Source of the DNA: Choristocarpus tenellus KU-1152
Taxonomy: Eukaryota; Phaeophyceae
Direction: 5' to 3'
Assembly (NCBI GenBank): GCA_964200185.2
Contig: CAXNAD020000211.1
Location: 1-24,464, forward strand
DNA: 24,464 bases
The position numbers and the translations under genes were made by a program. The number at the start of each line of letters is the position of its first letter. Within the stretch, counting starts at the first letter, position 1. Positions 20,601-24,464 of the stretch are shown here, piece by piece. The notes under the pieces are model-generated. The model worked only from the letters and a program-made list of their open reading frames with translations. It was not told where the DNA came from and did not search any database.

Positions 20601-22162
20601 CCTTAAGTACACTTGAGATCACGTATGTCTCACAAGAGCTTTTCAGTCACCATCCATGTCCCTATTTTGATTGTCACCACATACCAACCACTAGATGGCA
20701 TTAATAGCATCAAAGTGAACCAGGCATGTCAAAAAATACATTACTGGGGCCAGCCTGCAAACTGGCTCTGTTGAAATCTCTTGAGAATCATGAACCGGAA
20801 CTGTTGAAATACTTTTCGCCTTGGCCAACCCAATGAGAAAAAAAATCATACCAGGTGGACACCTCCCTTCAACTAAATACGAAATACGATACCACACAAC
20901 ATATCAATATGAAAGTATGCTGTACGGCACAGCTAACATCATAACTAATTTGAGCTCTAACAGACTTGAGTAACATAAAATTGCAACTTCAGAAGTGGTT
21001 GCAACATCGATGTTTGTATCGATCTGATAGTACCTGTGGCACCTGCCTCCAGTCAAGATTGATAAGAGTAAATGCATCACATGAGAGGCTATTGGTATTA
21101 AGAGAGTCAACAAGATACACAATCTGGAGGTGCAGTTTCTGACATATTGAGCTCAACATTAACACGCACCCTCTTCTTGGGGAGTGGAGACCTCAAAATA
21201 AGGCATAAAGAAACGGAAAGACGAAAAAAAAATCTCGTCTGTTACTCAGATGAACAGGTATTGGTTTATGGATAAGACCAAATTGGGCTGTAGAAGTGTA
21301 CATCAAAGAAGTAGGTGACCTGCCGGTGGTGTGGAAAAATAATCTTAGCACCCCATACGCGGCACAATCGATCCCCTGCAACGCAAGGTAGACACGACTA
21401 GAGAATCAGTAAAAGCCCAGGTGTGAGTTGTTGGAAGTCCTTTGGAAGTCCAATATCTACTGGCACATATAATATGACAGGTAACGGGATATAACGGGGA
21501 AATGGGTGCTCCACAAGTCTCTGGAAGGGGATGTATGGGCAATATACTTGAGAAAAAGATTATTCAACATCAGTCCTCTCACTCTTTCAATATTTGCGTT
21601 GCCCTCAGCACACAAGGTTCTCTCATATACCGTTATCTAGTTCCATCCGCAGGTCCTAGCAGAGAATTTTTCACTGTCTACCACCTGGCCTCTAGCATTC
21701 GACCCACAAAATCGATCGAACTCGGCTGTATCACAACACAACTTTCTCGGGGTGTTGGGTGATTGACAGGCCCCACCCACACCAACCTCCAACCTTCAGA
21801 CCCTGTTTCATATCCAAGCGATCCAATGGAATCTATGGCGCTAGAACTACGCTTTGAACATGTCGACAGGCTGGAATAAGATGCAAGTTCCAAGGTCCGC
21901 CTTGACTACATATCAGGCCTTCAGGCCAACACCATACGAGTAGGGAAAACATCGACCATGACATCAAATCAGTGCAAGGCAATCATCAGTACACCGTACT
22001 AATTCGGTTAAGTTGAGCTAAATATATGTGCGACAGAGTAGTGGCGAAATCGAGTCGCTACGTGTCCGAGTCAAAGGTCCATGACACCACCATTTAAAAT
22101 CAAAGGAAAACACTCGCCTTGTACTTTCCATCTCCAAGCTCCTTGAATTCAGAGGGCGACAT
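2569..22162 (-). CDS. DNAJC7: DNAJC7-like TPR/J-domain co-chaperone, 14 exons, 494 aa
   Basis: Spliced gene: join of complement(22118-22162, 18192-18347, 15979-16065, 15192-15329, 13862-13942, 12754-12909, 12044-12160, 10522-10620, 8242-8347, 7161-7236, 5826-5895, 4483-4638, 3373-3461, 2569-2677). Every junction keeps frame and the total is 1485 nt. Known family role: a cytosolic Hsp40 co-chaperone whose TPRs bind Hsp70 and Hsp90 and whose J domain stimulates Hsp70 ATPase, helping pass clients between the two. Seen here: about nine TPRs (roughly residues 4-33, 46-80, 81-114, 136-166, 166-196, 197-230, 244-275, 281-312, 313-349), a charged linker (350-372), a J domain (about 373-443) with HPD at 402-404 and ending in SRYDSG, a His/Gly stretch, and a Gly-rich tail ending MSFHFG. 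In the last TPR trio the carboxylate-clamp residues K247, N251, N286, K316 and R320 are present; in the first trio K7, N54, K84 and R88 are present but D11 replaces the usual Asn. The start is the ATG at 22162 with A at -3. It resembles DNAJC7 along its whole length; plant TPR-DnaJ proteins are the nearest alternative. Confidence 0.93.
2678..3372 (-). other. Intron 13
   Basis: 695 nt, donor GTAAGA, acceptor CACTACAG, phase 2. This is the only intron of the gene without a recognisable telomere word. It holds a short CA run near 3333-3345. Confidence 0.85.
3373..3461 (-). CDS. DNAJC7: DNAJC7-like exon 13, end of J domain (residues 430-459)
   Basis: Encodes [18 protein letters not shown], the usual J-domain end, then HAGHGH. 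Acceptor CTTCTCAG. The exon ends CAC GG with donor GTAAGA (phase 2). Read straight through, the next codon is TAA, so an unspliced reading stops here. The phase-matched exon 14 shows the protein continues. Confidence 0.94.
3462..4482 (-). other. Intron 12
   Basis: 1021 nt, GTGAGC...CTTCTCAG. Contains CCTAACCCTAA at about 3791 and a three-unit CCCTAA cluster at 4123-4144. An imperfect copy of the exon 12 end and its donor lies at 4428-4450. A shadow frame near 3600-3816 shows no protein family. Confidence 0.88.
4123..4144. repeat. Interstitial telomeric repeat (CCCTAA)3
   Basis: Three consecutive CCCTAA units in intron 12. The neighbouring words TAATCTTA (before) and AAATCTTA (after) are similar, a possible weak flanking duplication. 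Confidence 0.9.
4483..4638 (-). CDS. DNAJC7: DNAJC7-like exon 12, J-domain core (residues 378-429)
   Basis: Helix I end ([20 protein letters not shown]), helix II, the catalytic HPD loop (KYHPDR, residues 402-404) and helix III ([11 protein letters not shown]). HPD is the known contact that triggers Hsp70 ATPase. Acceptor ACCATGCAG, donor GTGAGC. The donor region is imperfectly duplicated 51 nt downstream in the intron. Confidence 0.97.
4639..5825 (-). other. Intron 11
   Basis: 1187 nt, GTAATC...ACCATGCAG. Telomere words of both orientations at 4645-4657, 4670-4681, 4739-4753, 4973-4986 and 5739-5753. The 4973 cluster is bracketed by AGAAAC direct repeats. No gene seen. Confidence 0.9.
5826..5895 (-). 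CDS. DNAJC7: DNAJC7-like exon 11 (residues 354-377)
   Basis: Charged linker helix ([18 protein letters not shown]) and the first J-domain residues KDFYK. The acceptor is CCTAATCCTAACTCAG, a degraded telomere-like stretch that also holds a CTAAC branch-point-like word. Donor GTAATC, phase 0. Confidence 0.95.
5896..7160 (-). other. Intron 10
   Basis: 1265 nt, GTCAGT...CCTAACTCAG. Carries a CCCCTT microsatellite at 6102-6124, an A-rich tract near 6914 and a CCCTAACCCT word at about 7024. The acceptor end is itself a degraded telomere-like tract. No gene seen. Confidence 0.9.
6102..6124. repeat. CCCCTT hexanucleotide repeat
   Basis: CCCCTTCCCCTTCCCCTTCCC, a purine/pyrimidine-asymmetric repeat in intron 10. 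Confidence 0.85.
7161..7236 (-). CDS. DNAJC7: DNAJC7-like exon 10 (residues 329-354)
   Basis: Reads [15 protein letters not shown] and then an acidic/basic helix. The AIRDYEKL motif is typical of the last TPR before the J domain in this family. The turn [10 protein letters not shown] is about three residues longer than the TPR norm. Acceptor TTCGCAG (phase 1), donor GTCAGT (phase 2). Confidence 0.93.
7237..8241 (-). other. Intron 9
   Basis: 1005 nt, GTGCGT...TTCGCAG, phase 1. Telomere words at about 7315, 7440, 7878 and 8097. The last is bracketed by ACACCT on both sides. No gene seen. Confidence 0.9.
8242..8347 (-). CDS. DNAJC7: DNAJC7-like exon 9 (residues 294-329)
   Basis: Second helix of TPR8 ([15 protein letters not shown]) and first helix of TPR9 ([15 protein letters not shown]) with clamp K316 and R320. 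Acceptor ATTACACAG, donor GTGCGT after ATGG. This is the first phase-1 intron of the gene. Confidence 0.94.
9761..9780. repeat. Interstitial telomeric repeat (TTAGGG)3
   Basis: AGGGTTAGGGTTAGGGTTA in intron 8, opposite in orientation to most other clusters. On the gene's sense strand it reads CCCTAA. Confidence 0.9.
10028..10040. repeat. Interstitial telomeric repeat with flanking direct repeats
   Basis: TAGGGTTAGGGTT in intron 8, bracketed by CTGTACTCTGTC (10011-10022) and CTGTACCTTGTC (10041-10052), 10 of 12 identical. Confidence 0.9.
10187..10206. repeat. TA dinucleotide microsatellite
   Basis: About ten TA units in intron 8. Confidence 0.9.
10522..10620 (-). CDS. DNAJC7: DNAJC7-like exon 8 (residues 261-293)
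   Basis: Second helix of TPR7 ([15 protein letters not shown]) and first helix of TPR8 ([12 protein letters not shown]) with clamp N286. The acceptor is TTTTTTTTTGAAG, a pyrimidine tract with an AAG end. The donor GTGCTG is weak by consensus, but the junction to exon 9 gives an uninterrupted TPR. Confidence 0.93.
10621..12043 (-). other. Intron 7
   Basis: 1423 nt, GTGTGG...TTTGAAG. Telomere clusters at 11122-11140, 11843-11856 and 11998-12011. The last is flanked by 11-nt direct repeats. A short TAAGAATAA repeat lies near 10810. No gene seen. Confidence 0.9.
11998..12011. repeat. Interstitial telomeric repeat with flanking direct repeats
   Basis: GTTAGGGTTAGGGT in intron 7, bracketed by TTGTGTTCTTC (11982-11992) and TTGTGTTCCTC (12012-12022), 10 of 11 identical. 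It lies 32 nt downstream of the exon 7 donor. Confidence 0.9.
12044..12160 (-). CDS. DNAJC7: DNAJC7-like exon 7 (residues 222-260)
   Basis: End of TPR6 ([12 protein letters not shown]), a linker helix, then the first helix of TPR7 ([14 protein letters not shown]) with clamp residues K247 and N251. Acceptor AATAAACAG, donor GTGTGG, phase 0. Confidence 0.95.
12161..12753 (-). other. Intron 6
   Basis: 593 nt, the shortest, GTATGT...AAACAG. Near the acceptor it has a TTATTATT tract and an AGT trinucleotide run at 12227-12248, followed by TTAGGGTTAGGG at about 12273. CTAACCCTAACCCTA lies at about 12665. Confidence 0.9.
12227..12248. repeat. AGT trinucleotide run
   Basis: About seven AGT units, just upstream on the plus strand of a TTAGGGTTAGGG word, in intron 6. 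Confidence 0.85.
12754..12909 (-). CDS. DNAJC7: DNAJC7-like exon 6 (residues 170-221)
   Basis: Middle TPRs: [20 protein letters not shown] and then [20 protein letters not shown], two full helix pairs. Acceptor TGTTCCAG, donor GTATGT, phase 0 at both ends. Confidence 0.95.
13585..13614. repeat. Interstitial telomeric repeat (CCCTAA)5
   Basis: Five perfect CCCTAA units, the longest uninterrupted run in the window, in intron 5. The transcript of the gene would carry (UUAGGG)5, enough G-runs for a four-layer-run quadruplex. Confidence 0.95.
13770..13834. repeat. Facing telomeric repeats (inverted pair)
   Basis: CTAACCC repeats at 13770-13793 face GTTAGGGTTAGGGT at 13821-13834, with 27 nt between them. 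The two arms are complementary over about 14 nt and can form a hairpin in DNA or pre-mRNA close to the exon 5 donor. Confidence 0.9.
13862..13942 (-). CDS. DNAJC7: DNAJC7-like exon 5 (residues 143-169)
   Basis: Encodes [15 protein letters not shown] through LKILK. The last residues match the FKILKAECL segment known in the middle TPRs of animal DNAJC7. Acceptor TTTTTTAG, donor GCAAGC (GC type), phase 0. The start of this exon is imperfectly copied 61 nt away in the preceding intron. Confidence 0.9.
13943..15191 (-). other. Intron 4
   Basis: 1249 nt. The donor GTTAGG lies in a telomere word; acceptor TTTTTTAG. Telomere words at 13959-13981, 14239, 14398-14413, 14737 and 14848-14866. An imperfect copy of the start of exon 5 lies at 13979-14010. 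No gene seen. Confidence 0.9.
15192..15329 (-). CDS. DNAJC7: DNAJC7-like exon 4 (residues 97-142)
   Basis: Second helix of TPR3 ([18 protein letters not shown]) followed by a charged helical linker ([19 protein letters not shown]). Acceptor AATTCCAG. The donor is GTTAGG within GTTAGGGTTATT, which is itself a telomere-type motif. Phase 0. Confidence 0.93.
15330..15978 (-). other. Intron 3
   Basis: 649 nt, GTGAGA...AATTCCAG. Telomere-like clusters at 15493-15515, 15637-15662 and 15811-15831, with single-base variants (CCCTGA, CCCCTAA, CCCTAG). No gene seen. Confidence 0.9.
15979..16065 (-). CDS. DNAJC7: DNAJC7-like exon 3 (residues 68-96)
   Basis: Completes TPR2 ([13 protein letters not shown]) and opens TPR3 ([12 protein letters not shown]), which carries clamp residues K84 and R88. 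Acceptor GCTGTTAG, donor GTGAGA, phase 0 at both ends. Confidence 0.95.
16212..16690. repeat. 30-nt minisatellite, about 16 units
   Basis: Unit ATCAAAAGCAAGAACATACC plus ATCACAATAC, strictly 30 nt with no indels until the last unit. Most units carry CCATCACAATAC. Units 1, 5, 9, 13 and 16 carry CCGTCGCAA instead, three of them (5, 9, 13) with CCGTCGCAAGGT, which gives a 120-nt higher-order period. Both strands are open through it (10-residue peptide repeats) only because 30 is a multiple of three. It sits inside intron 2. Confidence 0.95.
16928..17356. repeat. 142-nt sequence in three near-identical tandem copies
   Basis: TCTGGTGTGTGCTTTAGAGG begins at 16931, 17073 and 17215 (period 142). Copies differ at only a few bases (for example CATACATG versus CATACGTG, GAGACCC versus GAGACTC). 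The high identity suggests recent duplication. Non-coding, in intron 2. Confidence 0.95.
18078..18117. repeat. Interstitial telomeric repeat, about 6 units with a break
   Basis: CCCTAA units in intron 2 interrupted by the variant CCCTCAACCTAA in the middle. It lies 75 nt downstream (sense) of the exon 2 donor. Confidence 0.9.
18192..18347 (-). CDS. DNAJC7: DNAJC7-like exon 2 (residues 16-67)
   Basis: Completes TPR1 ([15 protein letters not shown]) and starts TPR2 with the YGNRAA signature (clamp Asn 54). The acceptor is GGTTACAG, the donor GTAAGG, both phase 0. The TPR1-TPR2 linker (residues about 34-47, with MESDD) is about nine residues longer than the standard 34-residue spacing. Confidence 0.95.
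18394..18443. repeat. Pentanucleotide microsatellite (GTACT/ATACT)
   Basis: TGTACTGTACTGTACT grading into ATACTATACTATA and, after a break, ATACTATACTACA, in intron 1 next to the exon 2 acceptor region. Confidence 0.85.
19458..19631. repeat. 11-bp inverted repeat enclosing a GC-richer segment
   Basis: CACACGCCTCC (19458-19468) and GGAGGCGTGTG (19621-19631) are exact reverse complements about 150 nt apart, enclosing more GC-rich DNA than the surroundings. A small foldback element is possible; no clear target duplication is seen. Confidence 0.4.
22118..22162 (-). CDS. DNAJC7: DNAJC7-like exon 1 (residues 1-15)
   Basis: Encodes [15 protein letters not shown], the first helix of TPR1. The ATG has A at -3. 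The exon ends AAG followed by GCGAGT, a GC-type donor. Joining in phase 0 to exon 2 restores a normal TPR (KYK then EGDYRGAI). It is short and 3.8 kb from exon 2, so it rests on the TPR match and phase alone, but the fit is very good. Confidence 0.85.
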
Positions 22163-22350
22163 GATCGTAGTCTGTTCATCATCGCTACTAGATTCTCCTT
22201 CCATCGCTGCCAGACTCCTCAGATGTCAAGAAGCCCCCAGCCCTCTCTTTCCTGGTCGTTTGACAACTCACCCTAACAACCTGGACGGCGTGTGGTTGTG
22301 TAAACCTCCATTTCTCGAAGTCAGAACTTACAGCACAAAAATATCAAATT
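22163..22350 (-). promoter_or_regulatory. 5' flank of the DNAJC7-like gene, upstream ATGs
   Basis: No TATA box or other element is obvious. Two adjacent ATGs begin at 22182 and 22179 on the minus strand, 20 and 17 nt before the true start and out of frame with it. If they are in the 5' UTR they open a frame overlapping the main start. The transcription start is not visible. Confidence 0.35.
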
Positions 22351-22519
22351 TTGCGCGCTATCCTCGCGAGACCAACCACCACAATAATATATTTTTGTAC
22401 TATATATTATATAATAATATACCTTCTGGCATTCCCTAGATTAAATATTACAGATCATTACTCACAACTACTAAATACCACTCTTATACTCCGAAAAGAA
22501 CGAATGATAAATCATTTAT

Positions 22520-22629
22520 CTAGACGGGTCATGCGTTTTAAGCTGGAGTCACTAGGGAGATGGGCAAGGAGGGCTTTATTAGATTCGTGGGGTGCTTCCC
22601 TAGCTCCTCACCATGGGGAGCAGGAATAG
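22520..22629 (+). pseudogene. Retroelement-like C-terminal fragment, copy 1
   Basis: Reads RRVMRFKLESLGRWARR and DSWGASLAP, then ends in TAG at 22627-22629. The same reading frame and about 30 alignable residues recur at 23252-23353. Upstream bases in the two copies are not alike, so only the 3' end is shared. A tail GGGCATAATAAA at 22798-22809 resembles the copy 2 tail. It is assigned to a retroelement only through its link with copy 2. Confidence 0.45.
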
Positions 22630-22824
22630 GTTTGAGACACAGAAAGGCAGTAGTACAACATAGATATGTGGTAAGAAAATAGGAAATAGATTACAATTTT
22701 CACTTTTGTGACAACTGTTACTTCTTTTTTAGGGATTTTTCAGATGTGTGAATAGTTTTCATTAGTTTTCCCCCTCGCACATCTGCAAGCTGTTAGAGGG
22801 CATAATAAATATATGTGATGTTAA

Positions 22825-23353
22825 AAAAACTGTAAATTTAAAATTGAGCTGGTCAACAAATGCAACACTGTGGACCGAAATTGCCGCATGGATCTGGTCT
22901 TACATGGTGGGGCATTTACGGACGCCAGATCAGCTTCCTACCAGGAAAAAAGCCTCCCCCTAGATATTACGTTTGCAGAAGCGCAAACACCTTCTACCAC
23001 ACTCATCCACCACCAATGATGTAGTTGCTGTTACAACTGGGGCACCCACTACGAGGGTTCTTTTGACCCTCATAGTTTTTTTACCTCAACACCTTCGCGG
23101 TGAAAAGTTTTGAGAGCCTCGGTAAACAAGCAGAAAGTTTTCTGGATGATTTGGCTACACACACGGTAGAGGGTGGAGGGACAGGAGGCTACAGCAGGAA
23201 AGGAGCTGTCAAATCCCGTTTGCGATTATCATAATACGAGTGACTCTATTAAGACGTGTCATGCGTTTTAAGCTTGAGGCATCAGGCAGATGGCCAAGGA
23301 GGTTTCTGTCAGATTCTTGGGATACTTCCCTAGCTCCTCGACCTGTTGTGTAG
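22825..23353 (+). pseudogene. Decayed retroelement polyprotein C-terminus, copy 2
   Basis: Three consecutive open pieces in different frames. First, 22825-23019 includes RMDLVLHGGAFTDARSASYQ and LPLDITFAEAQTPS. Second, 23076-23234 includes FAVKSFESLGKQAESFLDDL and GGYSRKGAVKSRLRLS. Third, a frame ending at 23353 includes RRVMRFKLEASGRWPRR. The order 'D-(V/I)-T-(F/V)-A/V...', then 'F-x-V-x-(S/T)-F-x-x-(L/W)-G-x-x-A-x-x-(F/L)-L', then a basic (R/K)-x-R-(L/M) helix, resembles the region after the reverse transcriptase in non-LTR-type polyproteins. Stops and at least two frame changes mark it as dead. The family call is from memory of the pattern and needs a search. Confidence 0.5.
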
Positions 23354-23369
23354 ACCTAAGCTAAATGTC

Positions 23370-23392
23370 AGATGGCATAATAAAATAAATAT
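23370..23392 (+). other. A/T-rich tail with AATAAA after retroelement copy 2
   Basis: GATGGCATAATAAAATAAAT follows the copy 2 stop and resembles GAGGGCATAATAAATATA at 22796-22813 between the copies. A shared 3' UTR end with a poly(A)-signal-like word is likely. Confidence 0.4.
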
Positions 23393-23535
23393 AAAAATGT
23401 TGTATTGTAATAGTAGTACCACTACCCACCAATCACAACGATCTATCACTCCAAAATGTGTTGATATTAATATTTCCATCGACGTCAAATAACTAACCTC
23501 CAAATTCAGACACAAACAATATGCTTTCTCGAAAT

Positions 23536-23541
23536 TTTATT
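23536..23541 (-). promoter_or_regulatory. Candidate poly(A) signal AATAAA
   Basis: Plus strand TTTATT, so AATAAA on the minus strand, at a suitable distance after the candidate stop at 23595. Its value depends on that exon being real. Confidence 0.3.
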
Positions 23542-23594
23542 CAATCACTCACCGCTAGTCGAATTATCTTATTCATATATATATATGATGGTTA

Positions 23595-23757
23595 CTACTG
23601 ATGACATTCTGGGATAAAACCTTGTGAGTTGAACTTCAAGTTGGTGTAACACTTGACTGCATCTCTAAATAAACACGCATTCGTGTTCACATGAAAATCA
23701 GGGGACCTTTTTGCAATCGCTGATAGATGTCGGATATTTCTAACAAGCTGAAGGACA
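23595..23757 (-). CDS. Possible terminal exon of an unassigned minus-strand gene
   Basis: After an acceptor-like ATTCTGTAG (ending 23758) the minus strand reads VLQLVRNIRHLSAIAKRSPD and then VNTNACLFRDAVKCYTN, ending in TAG at 23595-23597. An AATAAA lies 54 nt downstream (23536-23541, minus strand). Composition is protein-like but no family is recognised, and the upstream exons are not established. A chance frame is the alternative. Confidence 0.3.
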
Positions 23758-23850
23758 CTACAGAATACAATACTTGATGGTGAAGGAAAACGGGAGTAGA
23801 CGAGCAACTATGACTGATTTTGGTTTGCGACTCAAAGCTGATGTCGAATT

Positions 23851-24219
23851 ATGGGCGCCCCAAGCAAGAAGTCCCAGGATGGCAAAAACAAAAGCAAGAG
23901 GTCAAGAGGACCAGCCTCAGAGACACCTGTAGATGTGGGAAAGTCGCAAGACAAGAGGGAGAGGACGAGGAAAGACAGGCAAAGGGCCACATGCCTGCAG
24001 CAAGGAGAAATTAGTAGGAGGACGCCACCTTACAATGCTCAAGAGGATAGAGAAGTTGATGCCAAAGAACAAATGGAGAAATTTTACAGCGAGCTCCAGA
24101 AGCTTACCTCCACAAGATGTATAGCTCCAATCTACAGGCCTATGGATGATACTGATGCACGTATAGGACTCCTGATGCACAAGTCCTCAAGTATGCTGGA
24201 TCTCTCACATGGATTATAA
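23851..24219 (+). CDS. Hypothetical basic protein, 122 aa, or a first exon
   Basis: ATG with A at -3 and G at +4, a good initiation context. Residues 5-50 are rich in Lys, Arg, Ser and Asp (KKSQDGKNKSKRSRG, KRERTRKDRQR), probably disordered. Residues about 65-85 (REVDAKEQMEKFYSELQKL) look helical. The C-terminal part includes CIAPIYRPMDDTDARIG. It is more GC-rich than the flanks. A possible donor GTATGC at 24191 would make it an exon instead of a complete gene. No family recognised. Confidence 0.4.
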   Translation: MGAPSKKSQDGKNKSKRSRGPASETPVDVGKSQDKRERTRKDRQRATCLQQGEISRRTPPYNAQEDREVDAKEQMEKFYSELQKLTSTRCIAPIYRPMDDTDARIGLLMHKSSSMLDLSHGL

Positions 24220-24262
24220 TCAATACCATCGTATAAAAAGGAAGTGGTCCAAAAATGTCTTA

Positions 24263-24445
24263 TCAAAATCGGGGACCATAATGACCAAATAATAAATAAA
24301 TAGTCAAGAAGTACAAATATACCAAATCTAGGACTTGAAGGTCATAAAGGTGTTTATGAAACCGCCACCAAGACATATCGCCTGTAACATGCTCCCCTAG
24401 CATGAAGCATAACTGCTTCAATGCGATAAACAGGCGATTGGACAA
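24263..24445 (-). other. Unassigned minus-strand open frame at the right edge
   Basis: Includes ALKQLCFMLGEHVTGDMSWW and FHKHLYDLQVLDL. It is somewhat protein-like and continues open toward the window end. It overlaps a multi-stem foldback at 24377-24438, so its composition may reflect the structure instead of a gene. Not assigned. Confidence 0.2.
24377..24438. repeat. Three-stem foldback
   Basis: Outer stem ATCGCCTGT (24377-24385) pairs with ACAGGCGAT (24430-24438), 9 bp perfect. Inside are CATGCT-CCCCT-AGCATG (24388-24404) and GAAGCA-TAAC-TGCTTC (24404-24419). The two inner stems share one base at 24404. Together they can fold as a three-way junction about 62 nt long. Confidence 0.75.
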
Positions 24446-24464
24446 GGAAAGATAATGTCACTCC

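Larger units (their letters stand above)
18348..22117 (-). other. Intron 1
   Basis: 3770 nt, the longest, GCGAGT...GGTTACAG, a GC-AG intron. Telomere words only in its left half (18467, 19201, about 20155); none clear after about 20.2 kb. Holds a GTACT-type microsatellite at 18394-18443 and an 11-bp inverted repeat at 19458-19631. Open frames at 18697-18897 (both strands), 19707-20021 and 21502-21762 show no recognisable family. An unrecognised nested gene cannot be excluded. Confidence 0.75.

Overview
The window is nuclear DNA of an intron-rich eukaryote. It carries one large gene on the minus strand, spliced from 14 exons with GT-AG or GC-AG introns. Copies of the TTAGGG-type telomere motif (CCCTAA/TTAGGG) are scattered through the introns. 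Nothing in the window fixes the species. The protein has the domain plan of animal DNAJC7, and I count 494 residues, the length I recall for human DNAJC7. An animal, an animal relative or a TTAGGG-telomere protist are all possible.

Layout. Positions 1-63 may be the C-terminal end of a neighbouring plus-strand gene. Positions 113-276 hold a 42-nt tandem repeat that runs into telomere motifs. Positions 277-2568 are mostly non-coding, with a few weak protein-like open stretches. Positions 2569-22162 are the DNAJC7-like co-chaperone gene, read right to left: 1485 coding bases in about 18.1 kb of introns. All 14 exons join in frame, and the lengths add up exactly to 494 codons plus a stop. Intron 2 holds a 30-nt minisatellite (about 16 units) and a separate 142-nt sequence present three times. 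Positions 22.3-23.4 kb carry two decayed pieces of what looks like the C-terminal end of a retroelement polyprotein on the plus strand. Positions 23.5-24.46 kb hold unassigned candidate coding pieces: a 122-residue basic plus-strand ORF and possible minus-strand exons. A compact foldback lies at the right edge.

The only well-supported gene product is a J-domain/TPR co-chaperone. Nine TPR units in three groups should dock Hsp70/Hsp90 C-terminal tails or clients, and a C-terminal J domain with an intact HPD motif should stimulate Hsp70 ATPase.

The most unusual feature is how the telomere-like repeats sit. They occur in 12 of the 13 introns and in no exon. Several are bracketed by short direct repeats that look like target-site duplications, and one supplies a splice donor (GTTAGG). 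This fits repeated insertion of telomeric DNA during break repair inside introns, in one case duplicating an exon edge. That mechanism is an inference; the flanking repeats are visible in the sequence.
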